64,000 bases of DNA from Bathymodiolus brooksi (taxonomy: Eukaryota > Mollusca > Bivalvia > Mytilida > Modiolidae): NCBI GenBank assembly GCA_963680875.1, contig OY804577.1, positions 146,834,196 through 146,898,195 of the forward strand, in the 5' to 3' direction. Positions 1 through 10,436 of this stretch are shown in pieces. Below the pieces are notes generated by a model that ran no database searches, had not been told where the DNA came from, and saw nothing but the letters and a program-made list of their open reading frames with translations. Both the position numbers and the translations under genes were made by a program. Each line of letters begins with the position of its first letter. Position 1 is the first letter of the stretch.

Positions 1-1009
1 GTTTCCTTTTGCAAGTCGCTCCGTTCTTGCAAATAATCTGCGTTTTAAGGTAAAGGTGATTGACAAAGCAATTGTAATCAATGTTAAAATACATAAGAAT
101 GAGAGAAAAAGGCTTTATTCAAGCAATAAAGAAAATTTAACTTGCTTAGAAAAAAGTATCACGACAAAATTGTATCCAGATGAAAATTCAATCCCAAATC
201 TAAAAATAATCAAACAGACGCGTCCTGTACCAAATGTGTTGTTGGATTGTGTTATATTATTTTATTATTTAACACAACTTGAGTTATTTGTAGCTTTTTC
301 AAAGGTAAACAATAAAATTGTCAAAATTTAAACATGGCGGCATTATAATAGAAACAAGGGGAGGGAACTCTAATTTTGATGTAATATTATAGATTTCAAT
401 GCGAAACAAATAAAATCTAAAATAAATAAATATAAGATCAACAACAATAATACAAGTACGAAACATGAATTAAAGGTTAAATATGAAGGATATTAACAAG
501 ATATTAGCAAAGGCACACTTCAAATAAATATTTTTTTAAATGATGTGAAGAAACAATACATTTTTGCAGAAACATGTCTCTATGAAGCTGTTGGAAGTCT
601 CCCTGTCATGCCTTCACTTCTCCCTCATGTTCTCTGAGGGAGAAGTCAAGTCTCCCTGTTTTTCGCAAGTGTGGTGAGCCCTGGTATGCCCTTTGAAAAA
701 TGGGTAGACCGTTTACTGATTATGTTATGCTTTGTAATCTTGTTCAGTCCAAGGGGCTTGACATAGAGACGCAATACAGAACTGATCAGAAAGCTGCAGA
801 GTTTGCCAATCACATAGCTCCAGCAGATCAGATAAAATAAGACACTCAATTTCTACATCTAAATTCCTGCTATATCAAATGGATCAACAGATTCAACTTT
901 TCAAGAAAGTGATGAAGTTTTCGGGAGACACTGTTACAAGAGGAATATAACCGGTAAAAAATATCAGGAACTGCATAAAAATAATAATGTTATATTACTC
1001 CATACATAC
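1..1009. other. Intron / non-coding, no gene seen
   Basis: AT-rich sequence downstream of the STT3A exon, expected to be its next intron. Open frames here (for example 56-331 plus and 646-849 minus) have low-complexity composition and no recognisable family. A short hairpin built on gggagaag / cttctccc lies near 620-650. I found no STT3A exon, RNA gene or complete transposon. Confidence 0.5.
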
Positions 1010-1155
1010 CTTAAGTTCTTTAGTAAACTGGTAAGTCACAAGTGTAGTCAGGCTAGAAAATAATGGTGCCAGGAAAACGCAAACATTCCTGATGTCAATG
1101 GTGATGTGGAAAAACCACATAGCATGATAGAGGACTGCAGACGTTATCATCAATC
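1010..1155 (-). CDS. STT3A: STT3A exon for membrane helix 2 and the following segment
   Basis: 146 bp from the body-proximal acceptor ttttatcttttag (before 1,155) to the donor AAG|gtatgt (after 1,010). It reads (G)[34 protein letters not shown] and [14 protein letters not shown], matching animal STT3A right after IIGGTIYPG. Phases agree with the 20,214 exon at the start, and the exon ends in phase 0. The first 44 exon bases and their acceptor are repeated nine more times directly upstream, so the exon has ten alternative in-frame starts at 1,155, 1,209 and so on every 54 bases to 1,641. I annotate the proximal acceptor because it gives the normal protein; which one is used cannot be read from DNA alone. 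Confidence 0.95.
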
Positions 1156-1650
1156 CTAAAAGATAAAACCACATAGCATGATAGAGGACTGCAGACGCTA
1201 TCATCAATCCTAAAAGATAAAACCACATGGCATGATAGAGGACTGCAGACATTATCATCAATCCTAAAAGATAAGACCACATGGCATGATAGAGGACTGC
1301 AGACATTATCATCAATCCTAAAAGATAAAACCACATGGCATGATAGAGGACTGCAGACATTATCATCAATCCTAAAAGATAAAACCACATGGCATGATAG
1401 AGGACTGCAGACATTATCATCAATCCTAAAAGATAAAACCACATGGCATGATAGAGGACTGCAGACATTATCATCAATCCTAAAAGATAAGACCACATGG
1501 CATGATAGAGGACTGCAGACATTATCATCAATCCTAAAAGATAAAACCACATGGCATGATAGAGGACTGCAGACATTATCATCAATCCTAAAAGATAAAA
1601 CCACATGGCATGATAGAGGACTGCAGACGCTATCATCAATCCTAAAAGAT
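1111..1650 (-). repeat. Ten tandem 54-bp copies of STT3A acceptor plus exon start
   Basis: Exactly ten units of 54 bp, differing at a few positions. On the minus strand each unit is ttttatcttttag followed by 41 bases beginning GATTGATGATA and ending at the codons for ALYHAMW-like residues. The last copy (1,111-1,164) is part of the real exon. Because 54 is a multiple of three and no copy has a stop, using an acceptor n units upstream would insert n x 18 residues of the form [18 protein letters not shown], extra copies of membrane helix 2. Each unit also has an internal tctgcag that could serve as an AG. Variation is mostly T/M/A after LMI and F/S after MW. Confidence 0.95.
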
Positions 1651-1760
1651 AAAAACATTATACATTTATCTGTATAACAATTCCTAATGTCAAGATAATT
1701 TCCCAGTAAAGATAAAAACATTATACATTTATCTATATAACAATTCCTAATGTCAAGGTA
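1651..1760 (-). repeat. Two copies of the 63-bp acceptor-derived repeat
   Basis: Just under two units of the same 63-bp sequence that forms the array at 10,437-12,705, in the same orientation. On the minus strand the sequence leads straight into the outermost 54-bp unit as tgtataatgtttttatctt followed by ttag, so this is the native 3' end of the intron. The array breaks off at aaggTA, exactly where the 8.7-kb insertion begins. Confidence 0.85.
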
Positions 1761-1846
1761 CAGTACACTCCAAGTGTATCAACGATCATACTCTCAGGTC
1801 CGACATATTCCTCCCAAAATGTCTGACAAATGTCCGACAAATTTGA

Positions 1847-3405
1847 GAGTCAACACTCTCTAAGTCCGACTATTTGGTCAGACATTTTGGTCAGACGTGA
1901 GAGTGGATATTAAAAGATTTTTTTTTACATTTCTCGAGGTGAATATGTGAAACATTTTGTGATCGATGCGTATTTGTAAGCGTACTTTCTTTCCGGTGTG
2001 TGGAATGTGCGGGTATGTAAATACCCTAGTGTATTTTTACCTTGCACCATATTCGCGCCAGGAAAGGTAGCTCCTAGGTCATTATTTGTCACGCTCGGGC
2101 ACAACAGTCGTTCGATGCATAGGAGCACCCCATAATCAAAGAATTGTACAATAATTTCGAGTTACACCGTTTGTGTTTCTTTAATCTGTTTAATTTTAAT
2201 AGATCTTTCTAGTACATTTAAATTTTTACGATTACAATCGGAATGCTAGAAATATCGTAACTTTTCCGAAATCTAAACTTTAAAATCATATACGCCGAGT
2301 CCAGCCCTGGCTTGGATTTCTGGAAAAAAGTTTTCTTAACAAACCAAATTAAATTTGAGTAAAAACTCGACTTAAGTTTGCGTTTTGACTTTGTTTGTTT
2401 GGAGAAATCACTGACGATTTAAAAAAAAAAATCTGTTGTCACTTAAAACAGAGTCAGTGAGGCCGGTACGGCTATGTACCTGAATGAATAAGAGATAATT
2501 CTTTCGGAGTGTGATATCCATATAAAGGTGAAATAACGGATGCAAAAATCACCGGCTATTAAAGTTACACAATAATTATATTCCGTTTACAAATATTTCA
2601 AGTCCCTATACTTGTTCATCTGTGACGGCAATATGTGTATTGGACTAGGTATTACAGCCAGCTTGATATGAATTAATTAGCTCAGGTTACAGGTATCAAT
2701 AATGGAAGGAACATCTTGTTGACACAAATTTCCAGGTGCCAGGGGAGAACAATTATTTTTATTACTACATGTATTTGTTTGTAGGTACATTTGCAATCAT
2801 TGAAGTAATTTTAATTTCTGTAACACACACATATGTATACTGAACAAAAAGTTACACACATTGTAGTGCATTTTACTATTGCTTTTAATAATAGAATCTT
2901 TATGAAATCGTTAATACTTAACAGATATTGTTGCAAATAAAACTGACCACATTTCTCACCAAACCAATCGATTTCTGCAGGGGGGGGATTTTTCAGTTTG
3001 CGAGAGTTACTAAAGCCTGATGGTTGACAAATTTTTCTTTGGTATTTCAGTAAAATAGGAAATAAACTCGATATGCGTAACTTTTGTTTACTGCAAGATG
3101 TATTGCAACCGCCATTTTTTACTACAATCACGTGCGCATGAATTCTGGAATATTGTTGATCAAATGTTCGACAACACTCTCTAAGTCCGACTATTTGGTC
3201 GGACATCGTGGTCGGACGCGAGAGTGGATATTTAAAGATTTTTTTTTACATTTCTCGAGGTGAACATGTCAAACATTTATTAATCGATGCATATTTGTAA
3301 GTGTACTTTCTTTCCGGTATGTAGAATGTCCGGTTACGTAAATACTCTAGTGTATTTCTACCTTGCATCATATTCTCGCCAGGAAAGGTAGCTCAAAGGT
3401 CAATA
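1847..3405. repeat. Direct duplication of a ~235-bp subterminal segment
   Basis: The segment at about 1,847-2,080, starting gtcaacactctctaagtccg and ending ccaggaaaggtagctc, recurs at about 3,171-3,405 with scattered changes. Both contain a dyad of gtccgac / gtcggac-type words and the stretch acatttctcgaggtgaa. A further ~48-bp direct repeat (gatgtattgcaaccnccatt and onward) is at about 3,097-3,140 and 3,553-3,600. The space between holds no gene that I recognise. Confidence 0.8.
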
Positions 3406-3444
3406 TATAACTGAAATATTGTTGAAAAGTGACGTTTAAACACC
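3403..3444 (+). mobile_element. SINE tail fragment
   Basis: The words atataactgaaatattgttg and gacgtttaaacacc match the 3' end of the full SINE at 17,407-17,628 (gatatagctgaaatattatt, ggcgttaaaacacc). It abuts the end of the second copy of the 235-bp duplication, and no head is present. Confidence 0.7.
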
Positions 3445-3974
3445 CATAGCCTCATATAAATTATTGCAATAAAATATCGATTAAGTAACGAAATTGATAT
3501 AAATTATTTTCCAGTATATTTAGTATAAAAAGCTTGTTCTACACGTTCTCTGCGAGATGTATTGCAACCACCATTTTTTACTACAATCACGTGCGCATGC
3601 TCGTGTTTGATGGAAAGCTATAGCTATATTTAGATATTTTGTGATAATAATTTTATATTGTAAATCGATCCACCCTGTGATTTTTTTCCAACAAGATACA
3701 TTTTTTTATAGTATATATTTTATTATAAAATACAATATTGAACTGATTTTCGATAACACTTCAATCATTGAATATTGATTTTTTCGGATGTTGAATATTT
3801 TATCCCCAGAATTGCACCCCGTTAGTATACTTTTATTGCTTTATTTAAAAAAAAAAATAACACCAAGAACATCGATGATACGAGTCTTCTTATTCAGAAA
3901 TAAACCTACAGCAAAATAAAGGTATACATTTTTTGTACTGTAAACAAAATCGTTATCTTTATCTAGATTTATCA

Positions 3975-4331
3975 TTCGAAAAATACGGTACTCCTCTACT
4001 ATACTAATTTGGATTAGGTGATGGGAATTAGGTGCCATCATCAAAATAAAGATTAAAAAAATGTATTTCATGATAATGATGGCCGATTAAAATTGTTTGT
4101 CATGCATTAGCTGTCAGTTGTAATATACAGTATGTAACCAATATACAGGAAGAGCTCCTACTGTGAAGCCATCTATTTTGAGATGCCATTCAATGAAAAT
4201 AACAACCTGACCATATTGTTAAATAAGAATAAGAATTAGATAAGAAATTAAAATTTATAGAAGGCAAGGATTTATATAATTAACACATTAAGTCACATTT
4301 CATTTATTTAGCTTGGGTCAGTTATCAATTA
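3975..4331 (+). repeat. Dispersed repeat, copy 1, interrupted by a hairpin-ended element
   Basis: Matches 24,597-24,910 closely: both have gaagccatctattttgagat, caatgaaaataa and acattaagtcacatttcatt in order. The match stops at cagttatcaatta (4,331) and resumes at about 5,816 with aaaaagacaaaa, so the intervening sequence is an insertion. The uninterrupted copy at 24,597-24,975 is the empty site. No coding potential is seen. Confidence 0.85.
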
Positions 4332-5815
4332 CTAGAGGCTCCCAGGAGCCTGTAATCGCTCACCTGGTTTTCAATTTGACATCTAAAGTTGATAGAAAAT
4401 GGGGGTGTTACACATAATTTTGAAAGTGGGCCACCCAAAGATCATTTCAACTCAAATTTCTGAGCAAAAGATTTTGATGTGATTTTTATCTCATAATATT
4501 CCTAAACGGAATAAACTGGCTGAAAAAATCTCACAGAAAAACCCAGAATATATGTTAAACTACTCATTGCCATATAGCTGCAGTTAAAATTTGAGTTCAT
4601 TTTGATTTGTAATAAAGCGGAAATTGACAACTAAAGAAATTTCTATTTTTAGTAACAGCAGCCATTTTGAATGGAGGGCGGGGCTGTCGGACACAATATT
4701 GAAAGGGGACCACCCAAGGACCATCCCAGCCAAATTTGCTTTAATTTGGTTCAGCGGTTTCATCAGAGAAGATTTAAATGTGATCTTTTATCAAAATATG
4801 TCTAATTTGTATAATCAGTATAAATCGGTTGAAAGAAAAAATTCACAGAAAAACCCAGAATAGATGTTAATCTACTCATTGTCATGTAGCTGCAGTTAAA
4901 ATTTGAGCTCATTTTGATTTATAATAAAGCAGCAATAGACAATTGAAGAAATTTCTATTTTTAGTAACAGCAGCCATCTTGAATGGAGGGTGGAGCTGTC
5001 GGACACAATTTTGAAATGGGACTACCCAAGGACTATCCCTGCCAGGTTTGGTTTAATTTGGTTCAGCGGTTTCAGAGGAAAAGATTTAAATGTGATCTTT
5101 TATCAAAATATGCCTAATCGGTATAAATCGGCTGAAAGAAAAATTTCACAGAAAATCTCGGAATATATGTTAAACTACTCCTTGCCATGTAGATGCAGTT
5201 AAAATTTGAGCTCATTTGGACTTGTACTAAAGCAGCAATGGACAATTGAAGAAATTTCTATTTTTAGTAACAGCAGCCATCTTGAATGGAGGGCGGAGCT
5301 GTCGGACACCATTTTGAAAGGGACCCACCCAGGGACCATCCCTGCCAGGTTTGGTTTAATTTGGTTCAGCGGTTTCATCAGAGAAGATTTAAATGTGATC
5401 TTTTATCAAAATATGCCTAATTTGCATAATCAGTATATATCGGCTGAAAGAAAAATTTCACAGAAAAACCCGGAATATATGTTAAACTACTTCTTGCCAT
5501 GTAACAGCAGTTAAAATTTGAGCTCATTTTGACTTACACTAAAGCAGCAATGGACAATTAAAATTTCATCCCCCCTTTTTTCTATTTTGAGCTTGGCGGT
5601 CATCTTGGTTGGAAGTCGGGATCACCAGACACAATTTTGGAAGGGGGCCATCCAAGGACCATTCCACCAAAGTTTGGTTCAAATTGGCCCAGTGGCTTCA
5701 GAGGAGTTGATTAAAATGTGAAAAGTTAACGGACGGACGACGACGACAGACGACGGACGCTCAGTGGTGACAATAGCTCACATGACCCTTTGGGTCAGGT
5801 GAGTTAAAAAAGACA
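4332..5815 (+). mobile_element. Hairpin-ended dispersed element with ~305-bp internal tandem units
   Basis: Begins gaggctcccaggagcctg with gctcacctgg just inside and ends with a hairpin around agctca...tgagtt (gacccttt / gggtc) preceded by a cggacgacgacgacag purine-rich stretch. The inner words gctcacctgg and ggtcaggtgag are inverted copies. The core has about three units of 303-312 bp, each starting ttctatttttagtaacagca and containing cagccatcttgaatgg. The borders are fixed by the empty copy at 24,900. No enzyme is encoded; the frames in it are shared repeat frames. I recall very similar sequences as abundant in bivalve genomes, but cannot name the family. Confidence 0.8.
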
Positions 5816-6649
5816 AAAATAGTTTAAAAAAAATCTGTCTAATAAGTATTTACCTAAATAACGATATCATGACATATAATAATTTCTCACCGTAAATGTA
5901 TTTATTTTATTAAGATATTTATACACATATATAAGAAAAAAGATATAAATTTATTTTTTAAGTACAAAAAAATTGGAAGACGGCTTGAAAATCGAAAACG
6001 CAGAATAGTTATCTGTTTATAAGTCTTAGTAAAAAGAGTCTTGAGCAACGTTTTTTCACACCTGGAATAGGTGTATTTGTATATTATGAATGCACGATGC
6101 GACAACATGCTGAGATGGGTGATGTTTTGACAGGTAAACTGTAAAAAAAAAAAAAACGTAGAATACACTAATAAAATAATATGGAGTAGGCATTGCCTAG
6201 ATGCGAGTACAGCATTTCTGTCTGGCCAGTGTGTATATATTTGAGTGAAAGTTGATTATCACAACATAATATGAGTAGGCATGGCCTATAGAGAGGACAT
6301 TAGTATTTGAAATTAAATGATATCCCCTATGACATCCAATGGAAAGTTAAATGAAGTAGAATAGAAAAGTATGAGAAAAAAGTATGGAATCTTTTATTGT
6401 TGGACTAGGGACAGTGCAAACATTGAAGACTAACTAGTACTAGTACGCGGGTGGTATCAACCATTATAAAGCCTAAAGGGGGGTAGTAGATGCCGGTGTC
6501 TGTAAAATGAAAGTATGATCTTTTAAGTCACAAGAAGAGAGTTTTATTACGAAAATATCAATTAATGCAACCAACATACATAAGCAATATTGGCCTATAC
6601 CATGTTATGTACAGCCGATATATATTCATGAAGTGTAAATGATGAATGA
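5816..6649. other. No gene seen
   Basis: Continuation of the 3,975 dispersed repeat to about 5,875 (ataagtatttacctaaataacgat also at 24,945), then AT-rich sequence with a 14-bp A-run near 6,140. Nothing coding or structured was found. Confidence 0.5.
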
Positions 6650-6657
6650 CGTACGGT

Positions 6658-6916
6658 CAGGGCCGTCTTGTCAGCAATATAGGCCCCGGTCAAAGCAGTG
6701 CACTAAGGCCCATATCTATACAAACACTCACAGAAATAAAATTATATATGGTCGATAAAATTAAACATATATTTCTTGTATTGATACTTCCAACAAAATC
6801 AGTGTTTTAAAATTAAAAATTATGCCGTATACAACATACATAGATTAGCATGGGGTTCATTTGCTTTTGGGACCACCGGGCAACTGTCCATTGTGCCCAT
6901 ACATAAGACCGCACTG
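6658..6916. mobile_element. hAT-type MITE, 259 bp
   Basis: Flanked by a perfect 8-bp duplication cgtacggt (6,650-6,657 and 6,917-6,924). Ends are CAGGGCCGTC and, reverse complemented, CAGTGCGGTC, with a weaker inner inverted match around ggccccggtc / gcccggtgg. An 8-bp duplication with CAG..G ends is typical of hAT elements. There is no coding capacity, so it would depend on an enzyme from elsewhere. Confidence 0.8.
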
Positions 6917-6924
6917 CGTACGGT

Positions 6925-9473
6925 TACTTTAATACTGATAATGTTCATTTCGACATTTTAAAGTATGTGTATTTGGGCCAATATTATGCTATCTCCAAGT
7001 GAACAATATAGTTAATTTGAAAAGAATTATATAGGTACCGCTTTCATCAGACATATCTCTGCTTTCACATACAAAATATTTATCAATATTCAATATTTTT
7101 TTATTGGAAAAAGCACAGTAGAGGCGTGATATATATATATGAAGGCAATATTCAGTATCGAAATCATACTCTTTAAAATTATCTGTGACAAGATTATACA
7201 GACATATATTCCTTCTTGTGTAATGTTATTACCTTTTAATGTTTCAACAACAAGCTGGTTAATAATTTTATAGCATTTATTTTGGAAAGACTGAATAATA
7301 ACAGATATACATATAGTATGAACGGCATAATTAATAGTTAAATAAATAAAATTCATTGTGTCTTACTATTCTAAACCATTGTCAGCAGATGTTGGTAGTA
7401 TTCAAATATTTTGTAGGATCAGACTGACGGAAAATTTAAGATGAATAAACAAATGGGTACTGATAGAAATAATTAACACTAACAGAAATAAGGAAAAAGT
7501 CATGGTTAGAAAATGTTTGTTACTTAGCCAAAGAAATAATAAATGCAAAAATTGTATGAAAATGAAAAATGTTAATGTTCACCACAAAATGAAAAATGTT
7601 AATGTTCACCACTATCTTTTCTTATCAGAGACATATGAGCCGGTGGCAAGGGGCACATGCCCTCCCCCCCCCCCCCCCTTTGGCAAAATTTTAAAAAGCT
7701 GGATTTTTAGTATACTTTAGGATTTTTGTGATATTTATTTGGAATTACCATTATTCAACACAACTAAACCGTACGAAAGGTAGGAATTAAGTATTAATAT
7801 GAACAGGTGTCATCCCTTGGGATATTTCAGTACCGCACATTGATAGTTGGGTTAAAATTATTGATAACGAAAGGCCGGGAGCAGGTCCCTGTGATCTCCT
7901 AGTTATTCACTTATTGTACGTGTACTATAGATGCGTATTAAAAAATATTGATGACATTGTCATCTTTGCGTGTCAGTTGTGACCCAAATACGATTTCAAT
8001 GCTGACCTTTACTTGTTGCAATGTAAAATATGACGTGATAAAAAAAATATTAACATGACGATGAATGGTGGCCAGATTCGTTTTTATTTACGCATTTTTG
8101 TAGAACTTTAGGAATATTGTGGTACATGTACAAATAATCTTGGAGACAGGAATTGTGTTTGGATTCCTTTTAAACTGGTAAGTCATATATACAGTAACGA
8201 AATGTCAATATAAATCTGGAGTTCGACAGTGCAATGCAGTTGCCGAGTTGGGCGTGACATCAAATGTCCATACGTCAAAAAATGACCAGATTCGTGTTGT
8301 CTTAAGAGTCATTCACAGTGATAAAAAAATTAACAGTTGTTGTCCTTAACCTGATGGTCCATGTTAACATAAAGTCCTTTCAGTACGCCAGTGTTGTATT
8401 AATCAAAGTTTTGATTGATCCGAGTAAATATTTAGACCACCCGCGTAGATTCTGCAAAAAATAAAACAAAACTAAAACACACCAAGGCGAGTTTTTCTAC
8501 ATCGGCTGCAAATGGTCCAAAAAATAAATTTGATATTTTCTGAAAATATTGTAGTTCAAAATTAAGTCAAATTTACTCTATAATTATCTTTTATTAATCC
8601 GTAACTAGAAAGGTTTTTATCTAATAATCTGGACACGCTTGAAAAAAGTGCTGTGTTTGTTTACATGTCGTCACGATTTACGGAATTGACGCAGTTGCAA
8701 ATGAAATAGATGACGTTTTGAAATTTTTTGACTCGGGAATGAAAATACAAAATTTTAATTAAAATTCCGCGAAATGTTGTTGACGACTTTGGCCTATGTC
8801 TATGAATAACATGACGTCATGACTTTGATAGCGAGATGTCATTCTGATTAATTTAACAATGTAAGCACCTTTTATTGTCTTTTGTTACTTAAATAGCATT
8901 TTTTAGAAGTTCATGATATCATTTTAGTTTTAAAATCATTTATTGGAGACTTTTTTTTTTATTTTTGGCATTCTCTCCGGGGCTGCCAATTTTTTTTATC
9001 AATTTCCGGACGAAAGGATTTCAATCTCATCATAAGGAAGATTGTGTATTCAATGCGCATGCCCATGTTGCTGTAGAGCTCTCTGTGCTCGCTATTATTT
9101 CACCGATGTCAGGACTCTGCAGACTGCCAATTTTCAAGAAAAAAAAACCCGGGATTTACGAATTTATGACCCATTCGCCATGAGCAAAATAAAACTTAAA
9201 TTTTACTAAATAATTTTAATCCAAATTTGCCTTTAAAGAAATAAATGTATAAATCAGAATTATTTACCCGAGTTCGTTCGCCCTACATTTGGCAAACATG
9301 TAAAAGAGCAAACGCACCCGATATCGTAAACCGACAACTGTCTGCAGCAAGCGAAAGGGCCTTGGCATCGATTGTCGCGAGTACATAGGGACATATTAAT
9401 ATTCATTTCTAGTGCACTTAAAACATGGGTACTGCATGTTAATACATTTTATTCATGGATATTATTGTATATA
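6925..9473. other. No gene seen; simple-sequence patches
   Basis: AT-rich sequence inside the 8.7-kb insertion. Contains a poly-C run of about 16 at 7,662-7,678 and a 27-bp direct duplication aaaatgaaaaatgttaatgt at 7,559-7,610. Open frames such as 7,502-7,720 and 8,965-9,183 have composition expected by chance. Confidence 0.5.
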
Positions 9474-10145
9474 CAGGGGTTAAAAAATCTTGGACCACCT
9501 CACTAGCCCAGGGCTAGCATACTCCCAAATATTACTAGCCCGAATATATGAACCACTAGTCCTGGTCAATACCGTGATTTCATGAATCCGACTTGCAGAC
9601 TTGAACCCTTGTACAACATGTACAATGTATATTAGTTTAACTATCTTTCTTTTCAGATCTGGTATTGCGTTTTATTTTCACTTTTTTTCCACAGTTCAGG
9701 TCACTGTAAGGCCCAAAAAAAAATATGTGTGTTCATGGTCACATGTAAAAAAAATCTAGGATCGGTCGGCATTAAAAAAATTTTTTTTGACTATCGGCAA
9801 AACCGGAAATAGTTGTTCCCGGGTCCGGAATCCTATTCCGGTATTTCATTTTCGCAATTTCCGGTAAGCCGTCATTTGTTGAAGCTGTTTTATGACGAGA
9901 ATACGCAGTTTTTCTACCTTTTTTGCTCTCAATTTCGACAAAAAGCTAGCGGTTGAATAAATAAAACATTGCTGCTGATTATATAACATATATGAATATA
10001 AGTAGATACACGAATATTGACAAGTTTGTCAATATCCGATATATATTTTTACTAGCCCGTCGGGCATACAGCTGATTATTTCAGCTAGCCCAAAAGTGGA
10101 AATTACTAGCCCCGGGCGTCGGGCTAGGGGATTTATTAACCCCTG
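9474..10145. mobile_element. TIR element built of ctagccc motifs, 672 bp
   Basis: Left end caggggttaaaaaatc and right end gatttattaacccctg form a terminal inverted repeat. Both subterminal regions are rich in ctagccc / gggctag words (9,505-9,560 and 10,050-10,130). The flanks share only atata, so the target duplication is uncertain. A cggtcggcattaaaaaaa stretch and accggaaatag words lie in the centre; no transposase is seen. hAT affiliation is possible from the CAGGGG end. Confidence 0.6.
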
Positions 10146-10436
10146 ATATATCGCCTGTGACAGCCGTTAACATATCTATACTTTCCGTACCACTGTATAT
10201 CACTCATTTACTTCAGCTTTACTAAGATACGCATGTTTCTTTATGCACCAATTTATTGGTTAGCAGAATTTGGGGACGTTTCCTGTTTACAGTTTAACTA
10301 TCTGAGAGTGGAGACTCTCACTCCGACCTGGGAGGATTTTGTTGGACAATTTGGTCGGACAATTTTAAGAGTGAAGTCTGACAAAACTCTGTGTCCGACC
10401 TGAGAGTTTGATCGTTGATACACTTGGAGGGATCTG

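Larger units (their letters stand above)
1761..10436. mobile_element. 8.7-kb TIR insertion with TA target duplication, carrying nested elements
   Basis: Left end cagtacactccaagtgtatc follows TA at 1,759-1,760; right end, reverse complemented, cagatccctccaagtgtatc precedes TA at 10,437-10,438. The inverted repeat continues through aacgatca and actctcaggtc for about 45 bases with few mismatches. Removing the insert and one TA rejoins the 63-bp repeat in register, apart from one missing C. TA duplication and a CAG start fit the Tc1/mariner group. I see no transposase frame, and the length is mainly due to insertions inside it (4,332-5,815, 6,658-6,916, 9,474-10,145) and an internal duplication. 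Confidence 0.75.

Noticed and set aside
56..331. 91-residue plus-strand frame
   Set aside because: AT-rich composition and no recognisable domain or splice context; it also lies in what should be STT3A intron on the opposite strand.
1095..1721. Second minus-strand frame across the 54-bp array ([18 protein letters not shown])
   Set aside because: Shadow frame of the STT3A-derived repeat; only the other frame continues into the STT3A exon body.
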